This document shows positions 26,551 to 34,871 of a stretch of DNA of 64,000 bases, piece after piece. The first letter of the stretch is position 1; each line of letters opens with the position of its first letter. Origin of the DNA: Aliiroseovarius lamellibrachiae (lineage in GTDB: Bacteria; Pseudomonadota; Alphaproteobacteria; Rhodobacterales; Rhodobacteraceae); NCBI RefSeq assembly GCF_018599245.1, contig NZ_JAHEVJ010000002.1, forward strand, positions 62,001-126,000, written 5' to 3'. Made by a program: the position numbers and the translations under genes. Under the pieces are notes generated by a model. The model saw only the letters and a list, made by a program, of their open reading frames with translations. It searched no databases and had not been told where the DNA came from.

Positions 26551-27381
26551 TTAAGGCAGAAAACGCCTTTGCGCCGTAACCGCCCCGTCACCTTGCTCTG
26601 CAATTCGGGCAATCGCCGCCTCAATCGGTTCAAGCGCAACCGCCATGTGATGTGCATTAGCGTGGATCAGGCGGTCATGGTCAAAGACCATCGCCACATG
26701 GCCTTTCCAAAAGAGCAGGTCCCCACGATTAAGCGGCGCCCCCTCGGGAATTTTTCGCCCAATCTTTTCCTGCATATCGCTGTCGCCCGGACAGTCATAG
26801 CCCGCGGCCATCAACGCGGCCTGCACCAGCCCGGAACAATCAATGCCGGCGCTGGAATTGCCGCCCCAAAGGTAGGGTGTGCCCAGAAACAGCGCCGCCG
26901 TTTTGGTGGGATCGGGAAGATGCGTGCCAACCGGCGTCAGATGGGTCGAGGGCACAAATTGACCGTCAGCGGTTTCGCTAAACCGACCGTGGTCTGCGGT
27001 GATGTTCAGCCGAGATCCAAAAGACAGCGGCGCCGTCTCGCAGGTTTTGAAATCAGGCTGCGGGTAAAGATGACTGGCGGCCGCGCTGACCCAATGGCTG
27101 GCCCGCTGGGCGGTGCCCAAATGCGCCGTTTGTACATACCCCACATAGCCGTCCCGCTCGGCCTGAACAAACCCATGCCCGTCAACCTCTTCCAGCATCA
27201 ACACATGTTCGCCGAACAGCGCCTGACGATCGCGTGCCCCGTCGGGGGTGCGCAGGATATCCGCAACGGGTGAGGTCACGCGCCGCAACATGCCGGGGGT
27301 GAACCGATCCGCCTGGACATGACCCCGCAGGGTGTCATGGGCCACGCGGGGATTTGCGGGGGTCAGGCGTGGATCGCTCAT
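26551..27381 (-). CDS. NlpC/P60 cell-wall endopeptidase with SH3-like domains
   Basis: A 276-residue putative gamma-D-glutamyl-L-diamino acid endopeptidase (Spr/YkfC-like). Two bacterial SH3-like segments (about 30-90 and 100-150) precede the papain-like catalytic domain with Cys182 in GIDCSGLVQ and His in WKGHVAMVFDH, and a second His in HANAHHM. There is no signal peptide, so it may act on imported muropeptides in the cytoplasm like YkfC, or leave by another route. Its ATG overlaps the leucyl aminopeptidase stop (ATGA), which fits a joint role in muropeptide or peptide recycling. Confidence 0.9.
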   Translation of the reverse strand: MSDPRLTPANPRVAHDTLRGHVQADRFTPGMLRRVTSPVADILRTPDGARDRQALFGEHVLMLEEVDGHGFVQAERDGYVGYVQTAHLGTAQRASHWVSAAASHLYPQPDFKTCETAPLSFGSRLNITADHGRFSETADGQFVPSTHLTPVGTHLPDPTKTAALFLGTPYLWGGNSSAGIDCSGLVQAALMAAGYDCPGDSDMQEKIGRKIPEGAPLNRGDLLFWKGHVAMVFDHDRLIHANAHHMAVALEPIEAAIARIAEQGDGAVTAQRRFLP

Positions 27382-28769
27382 AGGTCAAGCAGCTCTGGCA
27401 AAGCGGCAAGGATCGCGCGCGCGCCCATGCCAACACCACCTTTGGGGCGGGCAGGGGCCGCGGTCGGGTTCCAGCCGTAAATGTCGAAATGCATATAGCG
27501 CGGCGTGTCGGTGACAAAGCGTTTTAGGAACAAGGCGGCGGTAATGGATCCGGCAAACCCGCCCTTCGGCGCATTGTCAAGATCAGCAATGCCCGGTTCA
27601 ATCATCGCCTCGTAAGGGGCCCAAAAGGGCATTTCCCACACCGGATCCGCGCAGGCCAATGCGCCGCCACGTACCGCATCAGCATCATCGGGCGTGGTGG
27701 CATAAAAGGGGGACAAATCAGGACCAACCGCAACCCGAGCAGCCCCGGTGAGCGTTGCCATCGAGATCACCAAATCTGGCGTTTCCTCATCCGCCAGCGC
27801 CAAAGCATCCGCCAGCACAAGCCGCCCTTCGGCGTCGGTGTTGTTGATCTCAACCGTCAGACCCTTGCGGCTGGTCAGAATGTCGCCGGGGCGAAAGGCA
27901 TTGCCCGCAACGGCGTTTTCAACGGCGGGGACAAGTACACGCAGGCGCAGGTTTAACCCCAACGCCATAATCATATGCGCAAGGCCCAACACGGTGGCCG
28001 CCCCGCCCATATCTTTTTTCATCAAACCCATTGATGCGCCGGGTTTCAAGTTCAGCCCACCGGTGTCAAAACATACGCCTTTGCCCACCAATGTCAGCGT
28101 CGGACCCGTGTCGCCCCAACGCATGTCGATCAAACGGGGCGCGCGGGTGGATTGATCCGCCGCGCGGCCAACGGCGTGGATCATCGGATGGTTTTCCGCC
28201 AAAAGCGCGTCACCTTGGATGGACGAGATCTGCGCCCCAAACTGATCTGCGAGCTTTGACATCGCGGCCTCAAGATCGGCTGGCCCCATGTCTTCGGTTG
28301 GGGTGTTGATCAGGTTTCGGGTCAGCGCTTCGCCAGCGGCAATCGCCTCGACCCGCGTGGCATCAATGCCGTCGGGGGCTGTCAGTTGGGCTTTGGGCGC
28401 GGCGTGTTCACGGTAGCGATCAAAGCGATACCCCGCCAAAAGCCATCCCAAAGCGGCCTCTTCCAACTCTGCCCCAGATAAGTCGCTGTGCAAAGAATAT
28501 GTTCCAGCAGGCAAAGATGCACGCGCGGCGGCCAGCCCAAACCGCTTGCGGGCGCGATCTTCTGCGGTGCCATATCCGACCAAAGCCATGTTTGGGTTGC
28601 CGTTTACATCAGGCACAACCAAAGCCGCGCCCAACGTGCCGGTAAACCCATTGGCCTGTGCCCAGTTGCGCACCACGTCGGGCAAGCGGTCGATGGCCGC
28701 CTCATCCCCCTTTGGGATCACCACAAGAGGAAGGGCAGCATCGGTTTGGGGGGCGAAACGCAAGGTCAT
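27378..28769 (-). CDS. Leucyl aminopeptidase family protein (M17)
   Basis: Two-metal aminopeptidase of 463 residues that removes N-terminal residues from peptides in the cytoplasm. The M17 signature NTDAEGRLVLADAL holds two metal ligands; GKGVCFDTGGLNLKPG and MKKDMGGAATVLG supply the remaining ligands and the catalytic Lys. The N-terminal domain is shorter and more divergent than in PepA, which is usual for the roseobacter branch. It is coupled to the NlpC/P60 gene. Confidence 0.94.
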   Translation of the reverse strand: MTLRFAPQTDAALPLVVIPKGDEAAIDRLPDVVRNWAQANGFTGTLGAALVVPDVNGNPNMALVGYGTAEDRARKRFGLAAARASLPAGTYSLHSDLSGAELEEAALGWLLAGYRFDRYREHAAPKAQLTAPDGIDATRVEAIAAGEALTRNLINTPTEDMGPADLEAAMSKLADQFGAQISSIQGDALLAENHPMIHAVGRAADQSTRAPRLIDMRWGDTGPTLTLVGKGVCFDTGGLNLKPGASMGLMKKDMGGAATVLGLAHMIMALGLNLRLRVLVPAVENAVAGNAFRPGDILTSRKGLTVEINNTDAEGRLVLADALALADEETPDLVISMATLTGAARVAVGPDLSPFYATTPDDADAVRGGALACADPVWEMPFWAPYEAMIEPGIADLDNAPKGGFAGSITAALFLKRFVTDTPRYMHFDIYGWNPTAAPARPKGGVGMGARAILAALPELLDL

Positions 28770-28834
28770 TTTGGGGCCTATCTAAATGAGATTTGCCCCT
28801 AGATTAACGTGCCCACCTGTGCCCGCAACCCGTC

Positions 28835-29215
28835 TTAGACAGACATGTCTTGCAAATCCCACACGGCGATCAGTGACCCTTCGCCAATACGTGTCAATCG
28901 ACTGAGAACCGCGTGGTATCCCACAGCATCATTTCCCCCAGTCAGATCCAGCGCATCACGCGCGACGCGCGCCAAAGTGGTCATGCCGAGCTTGCGCGCG
29001 ATATCGACCAATTTACGAATCTCTTGCCGGGTTTCATCTACTTGCCCGGACAGATACTTTTTTTGGACATGTGACAGACCCACAGCGAGATCCTCTAGTG
29101 ATTGGTTGACCAGCTTGTCGGCCCCTTGTGGACCAAGTTGCAGGCACAATACCTCTAGTTGGTCACGGTCCAATCGGACCGTTTCTTTATGGTGAAGTTG
29201 CTTTATTTCGCTCAC
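28835..29215 (-). CDS. Conserved hypothetical protein beside carbonic anhydrase
   Basis: A protein of about 126 residues that I cannot assign. It is mainly alpha-helical by composition, with LDRDQLEVLCLQLGPQGADKLVNQ, a central ETRQEIRKLVDIARKLG and RVARDALDLTGGNDAVGYHAVL, and it lacks a signal peptide or membrane segment. It resembles a four-helix bundle of the HPt kind, but no phosphorylatable His sits in the usual helix. The GTG at 29215 has GGGGTG before it; ATG starts at 29242 and 29251 are in frame without ribosome sites. It is divergent from the carbonic anhydrase gene. Confidence 0.65.
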   Translation of the reverse strand: MSEIKQLHHKETVRLDRDQLEVLCLQLGPQGADKLVNQSLEDLAVGLSHVQKKYLSGQVDETRQEIRKLVDIARKLGMTTLARVARDALDLTGGNDAVGYHAVLSRLTRIGEGSLIAVWDLQDMSV

Positions 29216-29354
29216 GGCGACACCCCATGCGTATTCCCTCATTGCGAACACAATGCGGGCGGATGTCTCAAGAAAAGGTATATCTACCTAGGAGAAATCT
29301 CTCGAATTCCCTGAAAATATTCGGTAAAACCGTTCGAAATCGGAGGAGACCGTG

Positions 29355-30002
29355 ATGGACAAGGCAAAACCACTTCCCGCGTATCTTGTGCAGCGTTACC
29401 AGGGTTGGAAAGCCACTGGATATGCTGAAAACAAGGCGTGGTATCGTCGTTTGGCAGATGAAGGTCAGCGGCCGCGCGCGATGATCGTGTCTTGCTGTGA
29501 CAGCCGGGTGCATGTGACCTCTATCTTTGGGGCGGATCAGGGTGAATTCTTTTTGCACCGCAACATCGCCAATCTGGTGCCTCCCCATGAACCCGGCGGC
29601 GATTATCACGGCACATCGGCCGCGGTGGAATACGCGGTGACGGCCTTGAATGTGACACATCTGATTGTGCTGGGTCATTCCAACTGTGGCGGCGTCAAAG
29701 GCTTTCATGATATGTGCCACGGCCATGCGCCGGAACTGGCGGATGAGAAAAGCTTTGTGGGGCGTTGGATGTCGATCCTGAAGCCCGGCTTCGAGAGACT
29801 GGGGGGACATGACGCCCAGATCCCTGTGCGCGAACTTGAAAAAGAAGCGGTGATTGTCTCGCTCAACAACCTGATGACCTTCCCTTTTGTGCGGGATGCA
29901 GTGGAAAGCGAAGTGTTGTCGTTGCATGGGTTGTGGACCGATATCGGCGAAGGTGGGTTGGAGTATTTCGACACTGAGACGAAGACGTTCCTACCTGTAT
30001 GA
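29355..30002 (+). CDS. Beta-class carbonic anhydrase
   Basis: Zinc enzyme of 215 residues that interconverts CO2 and bicarbonate. The zinc ligands are Cys48 (in SCCDSRV, with the Asp-Arg dyad), His108 and Cys111 (in GHSNCGGV). RNIANLVPP and the C-terminal LHGLWTDIGEGGLEYFD complete the beta-class pattern. The ATG at 29355 has GGAGGAG six bases before it. It is cytoplasmic and probably supplies bicarbonate to carboxylases. Confidence 0.94.
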   Translation: MDKAKPLPAYLVQRYQGWKATGYAENKAWYRRLADEGQRPRAMIVSCCDSRVHVTSIFGADQGEFFLHRNIANLVPPHEPGGDYHGTSAAVEYAVTALNVTHLIVLGHSNCGGVKGFHDMCHGHAPELADEKSFVGRWMSILKPGFERLGGHDAQIPVRELEKEAVIVSLNNLMTFPFVRDAVESEVLSLHGLWTDIGEGGLEYFDTETKTFLPV

Positions 30003-30143
30003 TTTTGTCCTGTGTGGCTTTCGCCCTTTTGCCGGGGGAGTGTTCTGTGCGAAGGGGTGAAACTGGTGCCTGACGCGTGAGTTTTGTCAGCTGTCGCCCG
30101 GCTGGTTAGGGCTCGGTTAATATTTCTGCGCACATGCTTATGT

Positions 30144-30320
30144 ATGGCTCAGGTAACATTACGAGTGGAACTTCCACTGGAAACATTGGTGAAACTCAAG
30201 CACACCGCCGACGCGCTCGGGGTGTCTGTCAACCGGTTCATCCAAAATCAGCTAGAGGCGCAGGTCTGTGATGACCTGCCCCCCTATAAATCAAACGACC
30301 TTACCAAGGCTGCCAGTTAA
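30144..30320 (+). CDS. Small ribbon-helix-helix-like protein
   Basis: A 58-residue protein with the layout of a CopG/Arc-type DNA-binding fold: a strand TLRVELPLETLVKLK, then two helices DALGVSVNRFIQNQLEAQV (GVSVNRFI turns between them). Such proteins are antitoxins or autoregulators, but no toxin gene is adjacent. The start at 30144 (MAQVTL) is chosen since the fold begins at once after it; the ribosome site is weak. Its last 20 bases overlap tail-to-tail with the MuiA-like gene on the other strand. It may be real, but a gene this short is uncertain. Confidence 0.5.
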   Translation: MAQVTLRVELPLETLVKLKHTADALGVSVNRFIQNQLEAQVCDDLPPYKSNDLTKAAS

Positions 30321-31941
30321 GCTGATATCCTTCTGGCCAGCTGAGGGATGTGTTGATGGTCACCTCTTTCGTGGTGCCCGGCGCCACGTCCAGATCCCAT
30401 ACGGACAAGCCGCGTTTGTCGTCGTGATTGACCTCATCCGGGCGCGGGGTGGCGGTGACCTCCACCTCAAGATCCTCTTGCTCGGAATAGGTCAGCGGAT
30501 AAAACGCGCGGATTTTCTGGGCCTCGCCGGTCAGGTTGGTCACACGGAACGACGTGTCCTGTTCGCGCGTGTTGGTGGTGGAAATAATGCCCCGATCACC
30601 GGTCTCATTGTCGGCGACAATATGTTCCAACCGAATCCCTTCGATTGGACCAAAGGGCAGGGTGATGTTGTCGCCTGCGGCGAGGAATGGCATTTGCACC
30701 TCACCGATAAGGGTCTCACCGCGAAAGATCGTCGCCGCCCCGCCAAGGAAAGGCTCTGGCGTGGTGTTTTCCAGCTGCGCGACCAGAAACGCAGTCTCAT
30801 CCCGGCGAGGAATGGCGTAAATCTCGGTGGTGACTGGAAGGGTTCGGCTGTCGAGCTCAAGGATTTGGGCATCCCCGGCCAGCGCTGTCACTTTCTGAGA
30901 ATAGTGATAACTGACCGCAATGCCGCCAGTGTCGACCTCCATCCCGCGTGAGTCTTGAACTTCCATTAGGGCCGGTTCCGCCATCGGCGCCGCCGCCATA
31001 TCCATCATTTCGGAAGTGGCCTGAACCTTGCGCGTGGCAAGCGCGGGTTTGTGAATGCTGGCGTGATTGGCTTGGGGCGTGGACGGTTCAACCTGTTCTG
31101 ATGGACGCAGGGTGGACAAGGTCAGGTCAACATCGTTCCAAACGGCCTCTCGCGGCAAATCAATTGCGAAATTGCGCCCGATGGTGAGTGATGGGCTGTC
31201 GCCTTCGTTCAGGTGAACATCATAGATCGGCACCCAACCGCCACCATAGGATTTGCTGTCGATCAGAATGGTTACCGTTTGTGCTGTTTCCAGGCGAACG
31301 GGGATCGACAATAGGTCCGGGTTGTCCTTTGGCACAGACAGGCGGTCAAAGGTGCGTTGGGCGTTGGTCAGATCGGCGTCCAGCTCGGCGCGGCGTTCGG
31401 CCTCGTCAGTCAACGCGCGGGTTTTGGCGGAAATCTGCGCTCGGATGTCTTTGGACTGATTGCCCACAAGCCCCAACATCGCGGTCAAATCCTCAACCGA
31501 GGCAGCGTCACTTGGCGCGCTGATCGAGGTGACAAAGTCGAGCTGACCTTGAAGGGCGGCAATGTCATCTTGCACCGCTGTCAGCGTTTCACCATGCGCC
31601 TTAATCGCGTTTTTTGCGGCCTCAACCTTGTCAAATGCGGTGCGCTGGGCGGGGGTGAAAAGGGTCTTCGGGTCGATTGAGCTGTCCGGAAGATAGCTCA
31701 GCGCGCCAAGGACCGCGTCTCCCGATCCCAGCTTGATAGTGGGCAACCCAAACTGCGTTTCAGATGTGATCATGGGGAGAAAGATCCGGTGCTCTCCGGC
31801 AGGCAGGTCAAGCGTGATCTTATGCGTTTGCACGGCCCCTTGCGGATATAAAACCACTGAGGCCACCGGGGCAGAGGTGTAAAAATCATCCGCCAAAACT
31901 GGCGTGGGCAAAAGAGCGGCAAAAATAAGGGCGCGGCGCAT
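30301..31941 (-). CDS. MuiA family protein (DUF4139)
   Basis: Exported protein of 546 residues in the 'mucoidy inhibitor A' group, whose function is unknown. A signal peptide (cleaved near PVLA) is followed by a beta-rich DUF4140 domain (about 25-110), a coiled coil (about 105-220, with many Ala, Glu, Asp and Arg), and the DUF4139 domain with GGWVPIYDVHLNEG and ending VTINTSLSWPEGY. The ATG at 31941 has AAAGGA seven bases before it; an ATG at 31956 is in frame but would place that site inside the gene. Its end overlaps the small RHH gene. Confidence 0.88.
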   Translation of the reverse strand: MRRALIFAALLPTPVLADDFYTSAPVASVVLYPQGAVQTHKITLDLPAGEHRIFLPMITSETQFGLPTIKLGSGDAVLGALSYLPDSSIDPKTLFTPAQRTAFDKVEAAKNAIKAHGETLTAVQDDIAALQGQLDFVTSISAPSDAASVEDLTAMLGLVGNQSKDIRAQISAKTRALTDEAERRAELDADLTNAQRTFDRLSVPKDNPDLLSIPVRLETAQTVTILIDSKSYGGGWVPIYDVHLNEGDSPSLTIGRNFAIDLPREAVWNDVDLTLSTLRPSEQVEPSTPQANHASIHKPALATRKVQATSEMMDMAAAPMAEPALMEVQDSRGMEVDTGGIAVSYHYSQKVTALAGDAQILELDSRTLPVTTEIYAIPRRDETAFLVAQLENTTPEPFLGGAATIFRGETLIGEVQMPFLAAGDNITLPFGPIEGIRLEHIVADNETGDRGIISTTNTREQDTSFRVTNLTGEAQKIRAFYPLTYSEQEDLEVEVTATPRPDEVNHDDKRGLSVWDLDVAPGTTKEVTINTSLSWPEGYQLNWQPW

Positions 31942-32042
31942 GAAATGTCCTTTCAAATCAGCTTTGTGGCGAGTGGATCATGCAAAGCCATTGAAAGAAA
32001 GGGGGGAGTTCCTGACCGGCGACGGTTTGCCCAGCGCCATAC

Positions 32043-32073
32043 AAAAAGGCCCCGCCAGTTTGACGGGGCCTTT
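32043..32073 (-). terminator. Terminator after asd
   Basis: A ten-base-pair stem (32045-32054 with 32064-32073, A/T outer pairs and a GGCCCCG core) with a nine-base loop, followed by TTTTTG on the minus strand, lies 20 bases past the asd stop. Confidence 0.85.
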
Positions 32074-32092
32074 CATGTCTGTTGGGTAAGGC

Positions 32093-33115
32093 TTAGCCTT
32101 TTTTCAGAACCTCACGGCCCAAAAGCTCTGCGATTTGCACCGCGTTGAGGGCCGCACCTTTGCGCAGGTTATCTGACACACACCACAGGTTCAGGCCGTT
32201 TTCCACGGTCACATCCTGACGGATACGCGAGATGAAGGTGGCGAAATCGCCGACACTTTCAACCGGGGTGACATAGCCGCCATTTTCGCGCTTATCCACC
32301 ACCAGAATGCCGGGGGCTTCGCGCAGGATATCGCGGGCTTCGTCTTCGTCCAGAAACTCTTCGGTTTCAATGTTGACTGATTCTGAGTGGCCCACAAACA
32401 CAGGAACGCGCACGCAGGTGGCGGTGACCTTGATGTTCTTGTCGACGATTTTCTTCGTCTCTGCGATCATCTTCCATTCTTCTTTGGTGTCACCGGAATC
32501 CATGAACACGTCGATGTGTGGGATCACGTTGAAGGCGATCTGTTTTGGGTAAACAGACGGCTCCACCTCTTGACCGGGGACATACATGCCCTTGGTCTGG
32601 TTCCACAGCTCATCAATCGCCTCTTTGCCGGACCCGGACACCGACTGATAGGTCGACACCACAACGCGTTTGATTTTCGCGCGGTCATGCAGGGGCTTCA
32701 GCGCCACAACCATCTGTGCCGTTGAACAGTTGGGATTGGCGATGATCATCTTGTTTTTATAGTCGTGAATGGCCTCAGGGTTCACCTCTGGCACAATCAA
32801 CGGGATCTCTGGATCATAGCGGTAAAGCGATGAGTTATCGATCACAACGCAACCCGCCGCCGCCGCTTTTGGCGCGTATGTCTTGGTCGCATCCGATCCA
32901 ACCGCAAAGAGGGCCATATCCCAGCCAGAGAAATCGAACGTATCGAGGTCTTTGGTCTTTAGGGTGGTTTCGCCAAAGCTGACCTCGGTACCGAGGGACC
33001 GACGCGATGCAAGCGCGACAATCTCGTCCACAGGAAACTGGCGTTCAGCCAGGATGTTCAGCATTTCGTGGCCCACATTACCGGTGGCGCCTACGACAGC
33101 GATTTTATAGCCCAT
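32093..33115 (-). CDS. asd: Aspartate-semialdehyde dehydrogenase
   Basis: Reduces aspartyl phosphate to aspartate semialdehyde with NADPH, the branch-point step toward lysine, threonine, methionine and diaminopimelate. The 340-residue protein starts with the Rossmann motif VVGATGNVGHEML (8-20); the catalytic Cys130 is in NPNCSTAQMV, followed by STYQSVSGSGKEAIDEL. CVRVPVFVGHSESVNIE holds the second active-site region. It is a single gene with its own terminator, divergent from the helicase gene. Confidence 0.96.
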   Translation of the reverse strand: MGYKIAVVGATGNVGHEMLNILAERQFPVDEIVALASRRSLGTEVSFGETTLKTKDLDTFDFSGWDMALFAVGSDATKTYAPKAAAAGCVVIDNSSLYRYDPEIPLIVPEVNPEAIHDYKNKMIIANPNCSTAQMVVALKPLHDRAKIKRVVVSTYQSVSGSGKEAIDELWNQTKGMYVPGQEVEPSVYPKQIAFNVIPHIDVFMDSGDTKEEWKMIAETKKIVDKNIKVTATCVRVPVFVGHSESVNIETEEFLDEDEARDILREAPGILVVDKRENGGYVTPVESVGDFATFISRIRQDVTVENGLNLWCVSDNLRKGAALNAVQIAELLGREVLKKG

Positions 33116-33215
33116 TACGGCCTCCTATATTGGTTCTGCCCCTAAGTTTACGATCGAGGCTGCGCGGTCTTTAACGGATTTGCTGCAATTGCGAAAGAGG
33201 GAAGGCGGGTTTTGC

Positions 33216-33243
33216 TTGACTTAACACGCTGTGACTGTGATAG
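33216..33243 (+). promoter_or_regulatory. Predicted sigma-70 promoter for the helicase gene
   Basis: TTGACT (33216-33221) and TGATAG (33238-33243) are separated by 16 bases, which is close to the consensus pair. If used, transcription would start near 33250 and leave a leader of about 250 bases. Confidence 0.45.
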
Positions 33244-33382
33244 GGGCGCATCTGTCTGGTTGACGCGTGAGCAACCCGCCCCAAAACGTGGCAAGACAGC
33301 AAACGGCGTTGGGGTGGCCAAAGGTTCACCCGATACGCCACAACAAGTTCCCAAATCACGCGGGGTGCTGACGGCCAGATCG

Positions 33383-33489
33383 GCGCATGGGCATTCGGCC
33401 CGGTGCGCGAGGCTTGGTCGCAACCGACTGCGACGGGGTGCAATGGCACCTCGATTTCCCGCGTGAAATCGGCATGCATGTGGCGTGCC
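33383..33489 (+). promoter_or_regulatory. Predicted structured 5' leader of the RhlE-type helicase gene
   Basis: Five adjacent stem-loops can form in the RNA: GCGCA/TGCGC around an inner GGGC/GCCC (33383-33408); GTCGCA/TGCGAC (33417-33434); GGGGTGC/GCACCTC with one GU pair (33435-33452); CGATTTC/GAAATCG (33452-33471); GGCATGC/GCGTGCC (33471-33489). The last three share single bases at their edges. The final one ends 12 bases before the start codon and would flank the ribosome site. Long folded leaders are known on cold-induced RNA helicase genes in other bacteria; here it is a prediction from base pairing only. Confidence 0.5.
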
Positions 33490-33501
33490 AGAAAGACGAT
33501 T

Positions 33502-34863
33502 ATGAACAAATTTGCAGAGCTTGGGCTTGACCCGAAGCTGGTACAATCCGTGGCCGATGCTGGCTATGACACCCCAACCCCGATCCAGGAAAAAGCGATC
33601 CCGCTGGTTCTTGACGGACGTGATGTGATGGGGCTGGCGCAAACCGGCACCGGCAAAACCGCGGCCTTCGGCCTTCCGCTGATCCATCAGTTGTTGGGCA
33701 ACCATGACAAACGTCAGGCCAAGTCGATCAAAGCGTTGATCCTTGCCCCCACCCGCGAGTTGGTGAACCAGATCGCCGTGAACCTGCGCGAATATGTGCA
33801 AGGCACACATCTTAAGGTGATGACTGTTGTGGGCGGCGTTTCCATCAACCGTCAGATTGAGAACCTGAACCGGGGCACCGATATCCTGGTCGCCACGCCC
33901 GGTCGTTTGATCGACCTGATGGACCGCCGCGCGATCCGTCTGGACACGGCGACCTTCCTTGTGCTGGACGAAGCGGACCAAATGCTCGACATGGGCTTTA
34001 TCCATGCGCTGCGCCGGATTGCCCCCGAATTGGGCACACCGCGCCAAACCATGCTGTTTTCGGCCACCATGCCCAAACAGATGGAAGAGCTGTCGCGCGC
34101 CTATCTGACCAACCCGGCCAAAGTGCAAGTGTCGCCCCCCGGCAAAGCCGCCGATAAGGTCACACAGTGCATTTACTACGCCCAAGACAAAGAAGAAAAA
34201 GCGCGCCTGCTGATCAAGCATTTGCGTGATGAACCCGATGGGTTGTCGCTGGTTTTCTCGCGCACCAAACATGGTGCAGAAAAACTGATGAAGCATCTGG
34301 TGGCCGACGGGTTCAAAGCCGTTTCCATCCACGGCAATAAATCACAAGGCCAACGTGATCGTGCGCTTGCGGCCTTTCGTGCCGGCGAAGCCCGCATTCT
34401 GGTGGCAACTGATGTCGCCGCCCGTGGGATCGACATTCCCGGTGTCAGCCACGTCTTTAACTTTGATCTGCCAGAAGTGGCCGACAACTATGTGCACCGC
34501 ATTGGCCGGACCGCGCGCGCGGGCGCTGATGGGGACGCGATCAGCTTTGTCTCTGGCATGGATCTGAGCCTTCTGCGTGATATTGAGAAAATCATGAAGA
34601 TGGAAATTCCGGTACTGGGTGGCACACGCCCGGCCGAGGAAAAACGCCCCACCCGTGGTGGTGGCGGTGGTCGTCGTGGCGGCGGCGGTGGCCGTGGTCG
34701 TCCCGGTGGACATGGCGGTGGTGGCCAATCTGAAGGGCGCGGACATGGCGGCGGCAAGCCGGCCGGACGCCCCGGTGGCAAACCAGGCGGTCGTCCGGGT
34801 GGCAATGCCGGCGGTCGCCCCGGCGGCAAGCGTCGCGGCGGGCCACGCTCTAAATCGGCATAA
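33502..34863 (+). CDS. DEAD-box RNA helicase, RhlE type
   Basis: ATP-dependent RNA helicase of 453 residues that acts in ribosome assembly or mRNA turnover, often at low temperature. Motifs in order: Q motif with PTPIQEKAIP, AQTGTGKT (46-53), PTRELV, TPGRLIDLMD, VLDEADQMLDMGF, SATMP, IHGNKSQGQRDRAL, ATDVAARGIDIPGV and HRIGRTARAG. The C-terminus (about 386-453) is a Gly-, Arg- and Pro-rich tail of GGR/RPGG repeats that would bind RNA without specificity. ATG 33502 is chosen because the family start (FAELGLDPKLV) follows it; the ribosome site is weak. Confidence 0.95.
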   Translation: MNKFAELGLDPKLVQSVADAGYDTPTPIQEKAIPLVLDGRDVMGLAQTGTGKTAAFGLPLIHQLLGNHDKRQAKSIKALILAPTRELVNQIAVNLREYVQGTHLKVMTVVGGVSINRQIENLNRGTDILVATPGRLIDLMDRRAIRLDTATFLVLDEADQMLDMGFIHALRRIAPELGTPRQTMLFSATMPKQMEELSRAYLTNPAKVQVSPPGKAADKVTQCIYYAQDKEEKARLLIKHLRDEPDGLSLVFSRTKHGAEKLMKHLVADGFKAVSIHGNKSQGQRDRALAAFRAGEARILVATDVAARGIDIPGVSHVFNFDLPEVADNYVHRIGRTARAGADGDAISFVSGMDLSLLRDIEKIMKMEIPVLGGTRPAEEKRPTRGGGGGRRGGGGGRGRPGGHGGGGQSEGRGHGGGKPAGRPGGKPGGRPGGNAGGRPGGKRRGGPRSKSA

Positions 34864-34871
34864 GCGGCGCC

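Larger units (their letters stand above)
33116..33501. other. Gene-free region between asd and the RNA helicase gene
   Basis: These 386 bases separate divergent genes. A promoter-like pair points right at 33216-33243, and from 33383 to 33489 there is a chain of stem-loops just before the helicase start (both listed separately). The rightward frame stays open from 33403 into the helicase gene, but it lacks a ribosome site and family-like sequence, so I do not extend the gene into it. Confidence 0.6.

Noticed and set aside
33290-33501. Upstream extension of the helicase or a gene remnant in the open frame before ATG 33502
   Set aside because: The translation (with DGQIGAWAFGPVREAW) is unlike the family and has no ribosome site; the stem-loops explain the region better.
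33148-34332. A 394-codon open frame on the minus strand across the helicase gene
   Set aside because: It is antisense to a gene with all DEAD-box motifs, and its translation has no family-like features; such shadows are common in GC-rich coding DNA.
34665-34845. Repeated GGC/CGTGG units read as a CRISPR-like array
   Set aside because: They encode the Gly/Arg/Pro-rich tail of the helicase in frame and have no spacers.
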